Shown here one piece after another: positions 48,039 through 57,087 of a stretch of 64,000 bases of DNA (position 1 is the first letter of the stretch; each line of letters starts with the position of its first letter). The position numbers and the translations under genes are program-made. Source of the stretch: Pelomicrobium methylotrophicum (GTDB taxonomy: Bacteria > Pseudomonadota > Gammaproteobacteria > Burkholderiales > UBA6910). The notes below the pieces were generated by a model, which saw only the letters and a list, made by a program, of their open reading frames with translations, searched no databases and had not been told where the DNA came from. The stretch covers positions 44,139 to 108,138 of the forward strand of contig NZ_VPFL01000011.1 in the NCBI RefSeq assembly GCF_008014345.1. The letters are read 5' to 3'.

Positions 48039-49070
48039 ATGAAGCGCTCCATCCCGCTGTGGCCGCTGCTCGCCGCCGCAGCCCTTAGCGTGGCCGTGCC
48101 AGCCGCGGCGCAGGACAAAGTGGTCAACGTCTATTCGTCTCGCCACTACCAGACCGACGAAAAGCTCTACAGAGACTTCACCAAGGCGACCGGTATCCAG
48201 GTCAGGCTGATCGAGGGGAAGGAAGACGCGCTCATCGAGCGCATCAGGAACGAGGGAGCGAACAGCCCAGCCGACGTGCTGATCACCGTGGACGCCGGAC
48301 GGCTATGGCGCGCGGAGGAGCTGGATCTGTTCGCGCCGGTCAAGTCCCAGGTGCTGGACAACCGCCTCCCGGCGAGCTTCCGGCATCCTGAGGGCAAGTG
48401 GTTCGGTTTCTCTTACCGGGCGCGGGTGATCGTCTACAACAAAGACAAGGTCAAGCCGGGCGAGATCACGAGCTACGCCGACCTTGCCGACCCCAAGTGG
48501 AAAGGCCGGATCTGCGTCCGCTCTTCAAGCAACATTTATAACCTCTCGCTGCTGGCCGCCCTGATCCACCATTGGGGAGAAGACAAGGCACGCCAGTGGG
48601 CAAAGGACGTCAAGGAGAACCTGGCGCGGGACCCCAAGGGCGGGGATACCGACCAGATCAAAGCCGTGGCCGCAGGCGAATGCGACGTGGCCATCAGCAA
48701 CCACTACTACTACGTGCGGCTGATGAACTCGGACAAGCCCGAGGACAAGAAGGTGGTGGAGAAGGTGGCGCTGGTGTGGCCAGACCAGAACGGCAACGGC
48801 ACCCATGTGAACGTCTCCGGCGCGGGCCTCATCAAGACCGCACCCCACAAGCAGGCGGCGATCAAGTTCCTCGAATACCTGGCCAGCGACCAGGCCCAGG
48901 CCTACTTTGCCGCCGGCAACAACGAGTGGCCGGTCGTGTCAAGCGCTGCCTACCGCAACCCGGCCCTTGCCTCCCTCGGGAAATTCAAGGCCGATTCGCT
49001 CAACGTCAGCGTGCTGGGCAAAAATCAGGCGCTGGCGCAGAAGATTTACGATCAAGTCGGCTGGAAATAA
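48039..49070 (+). CDS. fbpA: Ferric iron ABC transporter, periplasmic binding protein
   Basis: A 343-residue periplasmic Fe3+-binding protein. A signal peptide ends near VAVPAAAQD. The mature protein begins VVNVYSSRHYQTDEKLYRDF, typical of FbpA/FutA; adjacent tyrosines in SNHYYYVRLMN are the expected Fe3+ ligands. The preceding AAGGAGAAG ribosome-binding site fixes ATG 48039. Fur-like boxes lie just upstream. The permease gene is encoded on the opposite strand. Confidence 0.94.
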   Translation: MKRSIPLWPLLAAAALSVAVPAAAQDKVVNVYSSRHYQTDEKLYRDFTKATGIQVRLIEGKEDALIERIRNEGANSPADVLITVDAGRLWRAEELDLFAPVKSQVLDNRLPASFRHPEGKWFGFSYRARVIVYNKDKVKPGEITSYADLADPKWKGRICVRSSSNIYNLSLLAALIHHWGEDKARQWAKDVKENLARDPKGGDTDQIKAVAAGECDVAISNHYYYVRLMNSDKPEDKKVVEKVALVWPDQNGNGTHVNVSGAGLIKTAPHKQAAIKFLEYLASDQAQAYFAAGNNEWPVVSSAAYRNPALASLGKFKADSLNVSVLGKNQALAQKIYDQVGWK

Positions 49071-49104
49071 GCCGCAACCGTCGCCAGCGACGGACGTAGA
49101 ACCG

Positions 49105-49139
49105 AAGGCCGCCCGAGCCCCTGGCCGTGGCGGCCTTTG
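49105..49139. terminator. Hairpin between convergent fbpA and fbpB
   Basis: AAGGCCGCC (49105-49113) pairs with GGCGGCCTT (49129-49137), with short T and A runs at the two ends, as for a bidirectional terminator between convergent genes. Confidence 0.6.
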
Positions 49140-49202
49140 CGTGGCCTGGGGCTTTGCTTCTGACGTTGTCACGGGTCGGGGCCGGCGACTCGGCCCCACG
49201 CC

Positions 49203-50888
49203 TCAGGCGCGCTCGAGCCCCTGCTCGGGAAGCAGCGCAGCGGCGGACACGCCGGCGGGCTTGGCGGTCCGGGCGATCTGGCGCGCAACGATGATGAGGG
49301 GCACGAGCCCCACCGCCACGATGGCGAGCGATGGCATCGCCGCCTCCGCCAGCCGTTCGTCCGCGGCCAGGTTGTAAACCTGGGTTGCCAGCGTATCCAG
49401 ATCGAACGGGCGCATCACCAGCGTCGCCGGCAGCTCCTTCATCACGTCCACGAAGACCAGCAGCCCGGCGGTCAGCAGGCTTCGCGCCAGCATCGGCGCG
49501 TGAATCCTCAGCAGCGTCTCCCAGGGGCCGACGCCGAGGCTGCGGGCGGCATCATCCATGCTTGGGCGCACCTGGGCCAAGCCCGCCTCCACCGTGTGCA
49601 TCGCCGCCGAGAGAAAGCGCACCAGGTAGGCATACACCAGCGCCGTCATCGTTCCCGTGAGCAGCAGCCCGGTGGAAATGCCAAAGGTGACGCGCATCCA
49701 GGCATCCAGCGCGTTGTCGAAGCGCGCCAAGGGAATAAGCACCCCGACGGCGATCACGATCCCCGGCACGGCGTAACCCAACGACACCAGCCGGTTCAGG
49801 CTGCGGGCGAGCGGACCCGAATGGAGCCGAGCGTTGTAAGCGAGCAATAGCGAAAGCATCACGGCCAGGACGGCCGTCACCGCCGCCAGCGTGAGGCTGT
49901 TGCCCGCCAGCGTGAAAAACCGCGAGCCCAGATGCAACCCGTTGTCCGCCACCGCCAGGTGCATGAGAATGCCCCCCGGCAGCAAGAAGCCGAACACGAG
50001 AGGCATCACGCACGCGAAGGTCGCCGCGGCCCCCTGCACGCCGCAAAGCCGGCGCCGCTGGTGGGCCTTTTCCCGCTGGGCGGTGTTGTAGAAGCGCGCG
50101 CGCCCCCGGCTCCAGCGCTCCATCAGCATGATCAGCAGCACGAAGCCGAGCAGGGACGCCGCCAGTTGGGCCGCCACCACCCGGTCCCCCATGGAAAACC
50201 AGGCGCGGAAAATTCCAGTGGTGAACGTCGGCACGCCGAAATAGGCCACCGTGCCGTAATCGGCCACCGCCTCCATGAGGGCAAGCGCCGTGCCTGCCGC
50301 CACGGCGGGGCGCGCCATAGGAAGCGACACCCGGAAAAAACAGCTCCACGGCCCGTGGCCCAGCGTGCGCGCCGCCTCCAACATCACGGCGGACCGCTCC
50401 AGGAAAGCGGTGCGGGCCAGAAGGTAGACGTACGGATAGAGCGTGAAGGCGAACATGGCGACCGCGCCCCCCAGGGAGCGGACGTCGGGAAACCAGTAGT
50501 CGTGCGGACCCCAGCCGGTCACCTCCCGCAGCCAGGTTTGAACCGGGCCGGTGAACTGGAAGAAATCGGTATACGCGTAGGCCATGACGTAAGCCGGCAT
50601 GGCCAAAGGCAGGATGAGGGCCCACTCCAACATCCGTCGGCCCGGGAAATCGTGCATGGTGACGAGCCAAGCGGTGGTGACGCCGATGCTGATGACCCCC
50701 GCCGCAACGCCGGCGATCATCCAGAGCGTATTGACGATGTAGTCCGGAAGCACCGTCTCAGCCAGGTGGGACCAGGCATCGCTCGGCGCCGGCGTGAACA
50801 CGTTCACCAGCACGCTTGCCACCGGCACGACGGAAAGCGCCGCCACCGCCAGCGCGGCCAAGTTCAGCGGATGCAGGAATTTCGCCAC
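49203..50888 (-). CDS. fbpB: Ferric iron ABC transporter permease
   Basis: A 561-residue permease with two copies of the binding-protein-dependent transport fold and about twelve helices, typical of FbpB. EAA-loop motifs occur in EAARTLGHGPWSCFFRVSLP and DAARSLGVGPWETLLRIHAP. The start is GTG 50888 (VAKFLHPL), just after GAGGGAAC; the frame start at 50987 includes the Fur box and is rejected. It is inverted relative to fbpA and fbpC, so the transporter needs at least three transcripts. Confidence 0.9.
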   Translation of the reverse strand: MAKFLHPLNLAALAVAALSVVPVASVLVNVFTPAPSDAWSHLAETVLPDYIVNTLWMIAGVAAGVISIGVTTAWLVTMHDFPGRRMLEWALILPLAMPAYVMAYAYTDFFQFTGPVQTWLREVTGWGPHDYWFPDVRSLGGAVAMFAFTLYPYVYLLARTAFLERSAVMLEAARTLGHGPWSCFFRVSLPMARPAVAAGTALALMEAVADYGTVAYFGVPTFTTGIFRAWFSMGDRVVAAQLAASLLGFVLLIMLMERWSRGRARFYNTAQREKAHQRRRLCGVQGAAATFACVMPLVFGFLLPGGILMHLAVADNGLHLGSRFFTLAGNSLTLAAVTAVLAVMLSLLLAYNARLHSGPLARSLNRLVSLGYAVPGIVIAVGVLIPLARFDNALDAWMRVTFGISTGLLLTGTMTALVYAYLVRFLSAAMHTVEAGLAQVRPSMDDAARSLGVGPWETLLRIHAPMLARSLLTAGLLVFVDVMKELPATLVMRPFDLDTLATQVYNLAADERLAEAAMPSLAIVAVGLVPLIIVARQIARTAKPAGVSAAALLPEQGLERA

Positions 50889-50911
50889 GTTCCCTCGAAA
50901 CTCTTGTTGTT

Positions 50912-50933
50912 GATAATGAGAAGAATTATTATC
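50912..50933. promoter_or_regulatory. Fur box between fbpB and fbpC
   Basis: GATAATGAGAAGAATTATTATC is a near-palindromic AT-rich Fur-type site in the 97-bp divergent region, positioned to repress both genes. Confidence 0.75.
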
Positions 50934-50985
50934 ATAGCCCACTGAGCCGAGGGGGCGCAGCCGCCACCTCCCGCACTGTCGAGCC

Positions 50986-52071
50986 ATGACCCCTTTGCTG
51001 GAAATCCGGGAACTGCACCACGCCTACGGCAACCATCCCGTCGTGCGGGGCCTGTCGCTCACCCTGAAAAAGGGGGCCATCGGCTGCTTGCTGGGCGCCA
51101 GCGGCTGCGGCAAGACCACGGTGCTCCGCTGCATCGCCGGCTTCGAGCCGGTGGCCGCCGGCGAAATCGCGATCAACGGCGTCGCAGTCTCCAGCCCTGG
51201 CATCCACGTGCCGCCGGAGCGCAGGCGCGTCGGCATGGTGTTCCAGGACTACGCGCTCTTTCCGCACCTGTCCATCGCCGATAACGTGGCCTTCGGCCTG
51301 CGGGGGTTGACCGCCCGGGAACGGGCCCGTCGCGTGGCCGAGCTGCTGGAAGTGGTGGGACTGGGGCACTTGGGCGGCGCCTTTCCCCACCAACTTTCCG
51401 GCGGCCAGCAGCAACGGGTCGCCCTCGCCCGGGCGCTCGCCCCGGCGCCCGACCTGCTGCTGCTGGACGAGCCGTTCTCCAATCTGGACGTGGACCTGCG
51501 GTGGCGCTTGTCCCAGGAAGTACGGGAGTTGCTCAAGAAGCGGGGAATCACCGCCATCCTCGTCACCCATGACCAGAACGAGGCCTTTGCCATGGCCGAC
51601 GAGATCGGCATCATGCACCAAGGCCGCATCGAGCAGTGGGACACCCCGTACAACCTTTACCACAAGCCCGCCAACCGCTTTGTCGCCGATTTCGTCGGCC
51701 AGGGGGTGTTTGTCCCCGGCCGGGTGCTGAGCCCGCGGGAGGTGGAGATCGAGCTGGGCGTGCTGCGGGGGGAGCTCCCCCACGAATGCGCCGAGGCGAT
51801 GAGCTGCGATGCGTGCGGACGCAACTGCTACGTCGACGTCCTGCTGCGACCGGACGACGTGGTGCACGACGATGCGAGCCCTATGAAGGCCGAAGTGCTG
51901 CACAAGGCATTCCGGGGCGCGGAAATCCTCTATACGCTGCGCCTTGAAAGCGGCGCCCAGGTGCTCTCCCTCGTGCCCAGCCACCACAACCACCGCGTCG
52001 GGGAGAAGATCGGAATCCGCCTGGAAGCAGACCACGTGGTGGCGTTCCGCCACGAGGACGCGCCCGCCTGA
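50986..52071 (+). CDS. fbpC: Ferric iron ABC transporter ATP-binding protein
   Basis: A 361-residue ABC ATPase. Walker A is GASGCGKTT, the signature LSGGQQQRVALARAL, Walker B LLLLDEPFSNLD, and the H-loop is LVTHDQNEA. The C-terminal TOBE region contains an unusual cysteine group, CAEAMSCDACGRNC, just before VDVLLRPDDV. It starts at ATG 50986, 53 nt from the Fur box. Together with FbpA and FbpB it forms the Fe3+ importer. Confidence 0.94.
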   Translation: MTPLLEIRELHHAYGNHPVVRGLSLTLKKGAIGCLLGASGCGKTTVLRCIAGFEPVAAGEIAINGVAVSSPGIHVPPERRRVGMVFQDYALFPHLSIADNVAFGLRGLTARERARRVAELLEVVGLGHLGGAFPHQLSGGQQQRVALARALAPAPDLLLLDEPFSNLDVDLRWRLSQEVRELLKKRGITAILVTHDQNEAFAMADEIGIMHQGRIEQWDTPYNLYHKPANRFVADFVGQGVFVPGRVLSPREVEIELGVLRGELPHECAEAMSCDACGRNCYVDVLLRPDDVVHDDASPMKAEVLHKAFRGAEILYTLRLESGAQVLSLVPSHHNHRVGEKIGIRLEADHVVAFRHEDAPA

Positions 52072-52080
52072 GGGGGAGCA

Positions 52081-53124
52081 TCACTGCGCTGGCGCCTGGG
52101 AAGCATCGGCGGCCTCCAGCGAGTGGGGTCGCCTCATCGCCTCCCGCAGCGCCTTCACCTCCTCGGCCAGCCGACTGACCACCATCGCGTAGAAGTTGCT
52201 GTTGTTGTAGCGCTTGATGACGAAAAAGTTGGGCAAGCCGAGCCAGTATTCCTTGCCGTCCCGCTCGTCGAATTCGAGCAGCGCGGCCTTCGTCCCCTCC
52301 GTCACGGGGCCCAAGGGCTGCACGCCCAAGGCCCGCAGTTCGGCCACCGTACGCTGCGGCCTTGCGTCCGTCGCCACCGCGCCCGGCCGCTCCACGCCCG
52401 CCAGCACCGCCACCGGCTCGCCGCTCGCCCAGCCGTGCCGGCTCAGGTAATGGGCCACGCTGCCGATGGCATCCGCCGGGTTGGACGACAGATCCACCTT
52501 GCCGTCGCCGTCGAAATCGACGGCGTAGGCCAGGTAGCTCCCAGGCATGAACTGGGGAATGCCGATGGCCCCGGCGTAGGAGCCCATCATGCCCAAGGGG
52601 TCCAGGCCGTTCGCCCGGGTGAGGAGGAGGAAGTTTTCCAACTCGCCGGTGAAATAGGCAGATCGGCGGGGATAGCCGAACGCCAGCGTGGCCAGCGCGT
52701 CCAGTACCCGGTAGCTGCCGGTTCGCTCGCCGTAGAAAGTCTCGACGCCGATGATCGCCACGATGATCTCCTCGGCCACCCCGTACTGCTGACGGGCGCG
52801 CGCCAGGGTTTCAGCGTGGTTGTTCCAGAAGTCCACGCCCCCGACGATGCGTTTCGGCGTGATGAACAGCTCCCGGTACTCGACCCAGGGCTTGGACTCC
52901 GCCGGTCGCGTGATGAGCTCGATCACCCGCGGCTGAAACTGGGCCTGGGCGAGCACCTTGGCGATTTCGCCCTGGTCAATGCCGTGCTTCTGCGCCACGC
53001 GCCGGGCAAACGCCTCCAGCGCCTGCACCGGAAACCCATCGCCTGGCGCGCTCAGCGCGGTCGCTGCGCACCACATCAGCCCTGCCATCCCCCAAGCCCT
53101 CAAGGCCCCTTTCCAGCTCCGCAT
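52081..53124 (-). CDS. mltB: Lytic murein transglycosylase B
   Basis: A 347-residue periplasmic lytic transglycosylase that cleaves the MurNAc-GlcNAc bond. A signal sequence precedes GDGFPVQALEAF. The catalytic Glu lies in IIGVETFYGERTG; MMGSYAGAIGIPQFMPGSYL and DFDGDGKVDL are family signatures. No lipobox is evident, so it may be the soluble form. It is convergent with fbpC, 9 nt apart. The cob operon lies upstream of it on the same strand after 184 nt. Confidence 0.93.
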   Translation of the reverse strand: MRSWKGALRAWGMAGLMWCAATALSAPGDGFPVQALEAFARRVAQKHGIDQGEIAKVLAQAQFQPRVIELITRPAESKPWVEYRELFITPKRIVGGVDFWNNHAETLARARQQYGVAEEIIVAIIGVETFYGERTGSYRVLDALATLAFGYPRRSAYFTGELENFLLLTRANGLDPLGMMGSYAGAIGIPQFMPGSYLAYAVDFDGDGKVDLSSNPADAIGSVAHYLSRHGWASGEPVAVLAGVERPGAVATDARPQRTVAELRALGVQPLGPVTEGTKAALLEFDERDGKEYWLGLPNFFVIKRYNNSNFYAMVVSRLAEEVKALREAMRRPHSLEAADASQAPAQ

Positions 53125-53308
53125 CTACGCACTCGCTCCTTGTTGGATTCCCTGACCCCCGCCGGCAAGGCCATCGTCTCAAATCGCTTCACAGCCCATA
53201 GCTTACCAGCAGCCGCACGTGCCTTCGAGGCACAGAGGCCAACGCTGCGCTCAGAACCGGGCGATCGATCCGAGCGGCGGGCAGCCTCAGCGTCTCGAGC
53301 CCTTCGCT

Positions 53309-54259
53309 TCAGCCGCGGAGCCGTTGATCGGCGCAGGCTTCCCAGTGACCTTCCCGAGCTTCCCCTGAACAGAAATGCGCCGAGGCCGATGCGAGATCTT
53401 CGACCGGTGCTGCTTCGGCGGGAGGTGATGCGGGCCGCCCGGCCTGCCGGGCGTCCAGCTGCCCAGAGGATCGGAAATACGGACTCAGTTTCACGGTTTC
53501 GCCGATGATCACGATGCCCGGCTTGGCGCGGTCAATGGCGGACCGGGCGAGTAGGCCGAGGGGAGCGGCGACGACTCGTTGTCCTGGAAGCGTGCCCTCC
53601 TGGACGACGGCAGCGGGCGTTTGGGCGGACATGCCGTGTTCCAGCAGACGGCCGCAGATTTTCTCCAGGTGGTACACCCCCATGTAGAACACCAATGTCT
53701 GGCCGGGGCGAGCGAGGGCTTTCCAATCCACATGGTCCTCGCCATCGGCGAAGTGGCCGGTGAGGAAGACGCACGCGTGCGCCATGCCACGGTGTGTCAG
53801 CGGGATGCCAGCGTAGGCGGCGCAACCCGTGGCAGCGGTGATGCCGGGTACGATTTGAAAAGGAATACCCGCAGCGATGAGCGCCTCGATCTCCTCCCCG
53901 CCGCGGCCGAATACGAGGGGGTCGCCGCCTTTGAGGCGCAGCACACGCTTGCCAGCCCGCGCATGTTCCACAAGCAACTGGTTGATCCGCGCCTGGGTGT
54001 AAGCATGGTTGTCGCGTGCCTTGCCCACGTCGAATTGCTGCGCATCGGACCTGACCAGCGCAAGAATCTCCGGTCCTACCAAGCGGTCGTACAACACCAC
54101 ATCGGCCTTTTGCATGAGGTACAGCGCGCGCAGCGTCAACAGCTCCGGGTTTCCGGGCCCTGCCCCGACGAGGTAGACCACGCCGCGCTGGTCCGCGTCC
54201 GCGATCAGGCCGGGCTTGTTGCCCAGATCGAGACGAAGGGCGCTGTCACGATCCGCCAT
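53309..54259 (-). CDS. cobA: Uroporphyrinogen-III C-methyltransferase (SUMT)
   Basis: A 316-residue SUMT that methylates uroporphyrinogen III at C2 and C7 to give precorrin-2, the branch point to cobalamin, siroheme and heme d1. Motifs VYLVGAGPGNPELLTLRA, YDRLVG, GGDPLVFGRGGEE and VPGITAATG are standard. About 55 extra C-terminal residues are low-complexity. It overlaps the ferredoxin gene by 14 nt and is the last gene of the cobalamin operon. Confidence 0.94.
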   Translation of the reverse strand: MADRDSALRLDLGNKPGLIADADQRGVVYLVGAGPGNPELLTLRALYLMQKADVVLYDRLVGPEILALVRSDAQQFDVGKARDNHAYTQARINQLLVEHARAGKRVLRLKGGDPLVFGRGGEEIEALIAAGIPFQIVPGITAATGCAAYAGIPLTHRGMAHACVFLTGHFADGEDHVDWKALARPGQTLVFYMGVYHLEKICGRLLEHGMSAQTPAAVVQEGTLPGQRVVAAPLGLLARSAIDRAKPGIVIIGETVKLSPYFRSSGQLDARQAGRPASPPAEAAPVEDLASASAHFCSGEAREGHWEACADQRLRG

Positions 54260-54602
54260 GGCTCGGCCCCTTGTGGTAGATCAGATCCTCGACCGGCCGA
54301 CCGCCAACCAGGTGTTCGCGGATGATCCGATCCATGTTTGCTTCCGTGACGTTGTAATACCACACGCCGTCCGGCTGCACGCAGACGATGGGCCCCGATT
54401 TGCAGGTCGCGAAACAATAGGTGCGCGTGCGCTTGACCCGTCGCTCGCCGCTGTCGATACCGGCAGATTTGAACTTTTCCCCGAGCTTATCGAACAACGC
54501 CTGTGATTCGCCATTCTCGGTGCACCGTGGCCCCACGCACACCAGCAGGTGGCGTTTGTACGCGCCCATCTTTGGTTTTTCCAAGACTTTGTTCTCACTC
54601 AT
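54246..54602 (-). CDS. cbiW: 2Fe-2S ferredoxin-like protein, CbiW type
   Basis: A 118-residue thioredoxin-like 2Fe-2S ferredoxin. Cluster cysteines are at VCVGPRCTENG and YCFATCKSGPIV. Similar ferredoxins (CbiW) occur in the anaerobic cobalamin operon of Bacillus megaterium. Start ATG 54602 (MSENKVLEK) lies 8 nt inside the previous gene. It may supply electrons for a corrin reduction step. Two cysteines near each end suffice for the cluster. Confidence 0.82.
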   Translation of the reverse strand: MSENKVLEKPKMGAYKRHLLVCVGPRCTENGESQALFDKLGEKFKSAGIDSGERRVKRTRTYCFATCKSGPIVCVQPDGVWYYNVTEANMDRIIREHLVGGRPVEDLIYHKGPSHGGS

Positions 54603-55953
54603 CCACGACAACTTCCGGTTCAACCTTGGCCCGGCTCGGCGCCGCCAGCTCGACGTGCCGCGTCAGGATCTCGCGGCTGAACGGGATACCGCGAGCGCGC
54701 GGCAGCAGCGAAAAAACCGGCTGGCGCCCTTCGTCCAGAAAATAGACGCCGTGCAGCATGCCCGCGCGACCCGCGAACCACGTTTGCCGCACGGTGGACC
54801 ACGGTACATGCAGATGGAAAGAATCGCGCGTGACGTGCAGCCAGTCGCCGACTCGTTGCAGGTCGCCGCCGGAGATCACCAGCTCCGCGGCAGCGTTGGA
54901 TTCAGTGCGCACCACAGCGCGCAGCTGGCCCCACTGCTTGACGAGCTCGAGTACCTGGTCCCCCTGGCCGGGCGCTGCTTGAGCGGCTTGGTGCATTCCC
55001 GCCGGGTCGTCTGCGTCACCTTCGGCGACAGCGGACAGAATCTCTCCCAGCGGGACATCAAAGTACTGGGCCGCGTCGCGCAGTGTGGCCTGCGGGTTGT
55101 CACGCAGATAGCGGCGCGCACACGTCTTCCAGCCGGCAAGCCCCATGGTGAGCGAGCGACCGGCCTGTTCACCGTCCTTGATTCTGCCAGTCAGGGCCTC
55201 GTATTTGTTGGCATAGCCGCGTGGCGTCACCATGAGGCCATGGCGCACGAAGGTGTGGCTGTTGCCGACCAAGACGGTGGTCAGCATGCCGATGTCGCAG
55301 TCGGCCATCTCGGCCAAAGTCGTGAGCCTGACGTGCTGACGCGGTCGGTAGGCGGATTTCACCACCGCCACTGGCGTATCCGGGCGCCGATACCGCAGCA
55401 GGATGCGGCTCGCCTCGATGATCTGCTGCGTCCGCCGCCCGCTTTTCGGGTTGTACAGCGCCACTACGAAATCGGCGCGCGCGGCGGCTTCCAAGCGACG
55501 CGCGATGACGGGCCATGGCGTGAGCAGATCAGACAGCGAGATCGAGCAGAAGTCGTGGGTCAGCGGTGCGCCAACCAGCGCCGCACAAGCGTTGAGCGCC
55601 GTGCTGCCAGGCACTACTTCCACCTCGATCCCGTCGCCGGGTTTCCATCCCGACTGCAACAAGACCTCATACGTCGGACCGGCCATGCCGTAGACACCGG
55701 TATCACCGGAGGAGATCAAAGCCACAGTCTTGCCCTGCCGGGCGCGTTCCAGGGCCTCGTAACAGCGGTCCAGCTCCTCGGTCATGCCCTTGCGGATCAC
55801 TTCCTTGCCATCGACGAGATCCATCACCAACTTAATGTAAGTGGCGTAGCCGATAACAACGTCCGCTTGCGCGATGGCCTCGCGTGCGCGCAGGGACATG
55901 TGGTCCTGGCTACCAGGCCCCAGCCCGACCAAAAAAATCTTCCCCTTACCCAT
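54595..55953 (-). CDS. cbiH: Cobalt-precorrin-3 C17-methyltransferase fused to a HutX/ChuX-like domain
   Basis: A 452-residue fusion. Residues 1-~245 are CbiH/CobJ, which methylates C17 and contracts the ring: KIFLVGLGPGSQDHMSLRA, SSGDTGVYGMAG and VVPGSTALNACAALVGAPLT. Residues ~265-430 resemble heme-handling HutX/ChuX: ATLRDAAQYFDVPLGEIL, then LVKQWGQLRAVVRT and GVYFLDEGRQPVFSLL. No 4Fe-4S cysteine set is present, unlike the CbiH60 fusion of Bacillus megaterium. The extra domain may bind the tetrapyrrole substrate or product. It overlaps the genes on both sides by 8 nt. Confidence 0.88.
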   Translation of the reverse strand: MGKGKIFLVGLGPGSQDHMSLRAREAIAQADVVIGYATYIKLVMDLVDGKEVIRKGMTEELDRCYEALERARQGKTVALISSGDTGVYGMAGPTYEVLLQSGWKPGDGIEVEVVPGSTALNACAALVGAPLTHDFCSISLSDLLTPWPVIARRLEAAARADFVVALYNPKSGRRTQQIIEASRILLRYRRPDTPVAVVKSAYRPRQHVRLTTLAEMADCDIGMLTTVLVGNSHTFVRHGLMVTPRGYANKYEALTGRIKDGEQAGRSLTMGLAGWKTCARRYLRDNPQATLRDAAQYFDVPLGEILSAVAEGDADDPAGMHQAAQAAPGQGDQVLELVKQWGQLRAVVRTESNAAAELVISGGDLQRVGDWLHVTRDSFHLHVPWSTVRQTWFAGRAGMLHGVYFLDEGRQPVFSLLPRARGIPFSREILTRHVELAAPSRAKVEPEVVVDE

Positions 55954-56347
55954 GCTTCACCTCTGCGATGGAGACCGTGACATTCTTGCCGTCCAGGCCG
56001 CGGTATTTGTGTTTCTCGACCAGGAGATGACGCACGTCGGCGTTGGCCGCCAACAAAGCCGCTGCCTCGGCAACCGCGGGCGTGCCCATGTACTTGCGCA
56101 CCGTCTCCGAGGGGTTGGGCACCTCGACCCGGGCAAGCTCTTCGGCGCTGAAAAACCGCAGCCGCCATCGGTGCCGCTCAGCCAGCAACACAATACCCGG
56201 CTCGTCGCTCTTCTTATCGATCGTGGCGATTTCGACGACCGCATCGAGGCCCAGTCGGGCGCGGGCGAGGGCCTGCTCGATGGCGCCTTGCAGTGTCTCC
56301 ACGGAAGCGCCGCGGTCACAGCCCAAACCCAGGGCGACGCGGGTCAT
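55946..56347 (-). CDS. cobE: CbiG C-terminal domain / CobE-like protein
   Basis: A 133-residue stand-alone CbiG C-terminal domain (CobE). The start MTRVALGLGCDRGASVETLQ and LDAVVEIATIDKKSDEPGI are characteristic, as is SETVRKYMGTPAVAEAAALL. ATG 56347 overlaps the cbiG N-terminal gene stop as ATGA. With the next gene it makes up a CbiG split over two polypeptides. Confidence 0.88.
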   Translation of the reverse strand: MTRVALGLGCDRGASVETLQGAIEQALARARLGLDAVVEIATIDKKSDEPGIVLLAERHRWRLRFFSAEELARVEVPNPSETVRKYMGTPAVAEAAALLAANADVRHLLVEKHKYRGLDGKNVTVSIAEVKHG

Positions 56348-57087
56348 GGCGGGTCCTCCGGCGGTCGATAAACCACCAGGCGCTCGCCAAGTTGTTGCCA
56401 TACGGCAGGCTCAATCTCGCGCCGCGTCACCCACAGCACCGCCCTGTACTGCGCCAGATCCACGTCTTCGAAGCGCTCGAACAGCCGGATGTTATCCGGC
56501 AGCGGCGTGGGCCGTGTCCACCAGCGTCGCGACCCTGCTTCCTGCACGAAGGCGATGGGTTCCCCGTTGACCACATGCGCGGAGACGCGGGTGATGTTGA
56601 TCTTGGGCGCCTCCACCTGCCAGCCCAGCTCACGGCCAAGAATGTCCACCGGGATGGTCTTGCCCACGTCGGAGGCGGTCGTGACCACGGCTGTTGCACC
56701 CAGCAAGCCCGCCAGTTGCTCCGCGTAGGCGTTGGCGCCGCCCACGTGCCCGGATAATACGGGAATGACGAACTGCGCCGCATCGTCCACCACCAGCACG
56801 CCCGGGTCTTCATCCTTGGATTTGAGGTGTGGTGCAATCAGCCGTACCACCGCACCAAGCGAGACAAAGAACACTATCTGGTCGTAGCCCGCGAACAGGC
56901 CGCCCACCTGCGCGCTCAGCGCCCCGCTGTAGGAGCAGACCGCGTTCGGAACGGCACGCACGCGGTCGAGAAATTTCTCCGGGACGACCACCGTAGCGCC
57001 CGGGATCCTCGGCGCGACCCGCGCTGCCAGATCGGCGCCGTGTCTGGTAATGGCCACCAGGGCCACCCGCGGCGACACAGCGCTCAT
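56344..57087 (-). CDS. cbiG: CbiG N-terminal and central domains (cobalt-precorrin-5A hydrolase)
   Basis: A 247-residue protein carrying the CbiG N-terminal and middle domains. CbiG opens the delta-lactone of cobalt-precorrin-5A, releasing acetaldehyde. Motifs FFVSLGAVVRLIAPHL and VLSGHVGGANAYAEQLAGLL are signature. The usual C-terminal domain is encoded separately by the following gene. Start ATG overlaps the cbiL stop by 4 nt. Confidence 0.9.
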   Translation of the reverse strand: MSAVSPRVALVAITRHGADLAARVAPRIPGATVVVPEKFLDRVRAVPNAVCSYSGALSAQVGGLFAGYDQIVFFVSLGAVVRLIAPHLKSKDEDPGVLVVDDAAQFVIPVLSGHVGGANAYAEQLAGLLGATAVVTTASDVGKTIPVDILGRELGWQVEAPKINITRVSAHVVNGEPIAFVQEAGSRRWWTRPTPLPDNIRLFERFEDVDLAQYRAVLWVTRREIEPAVWQQLGERLVVYRPPEDPP

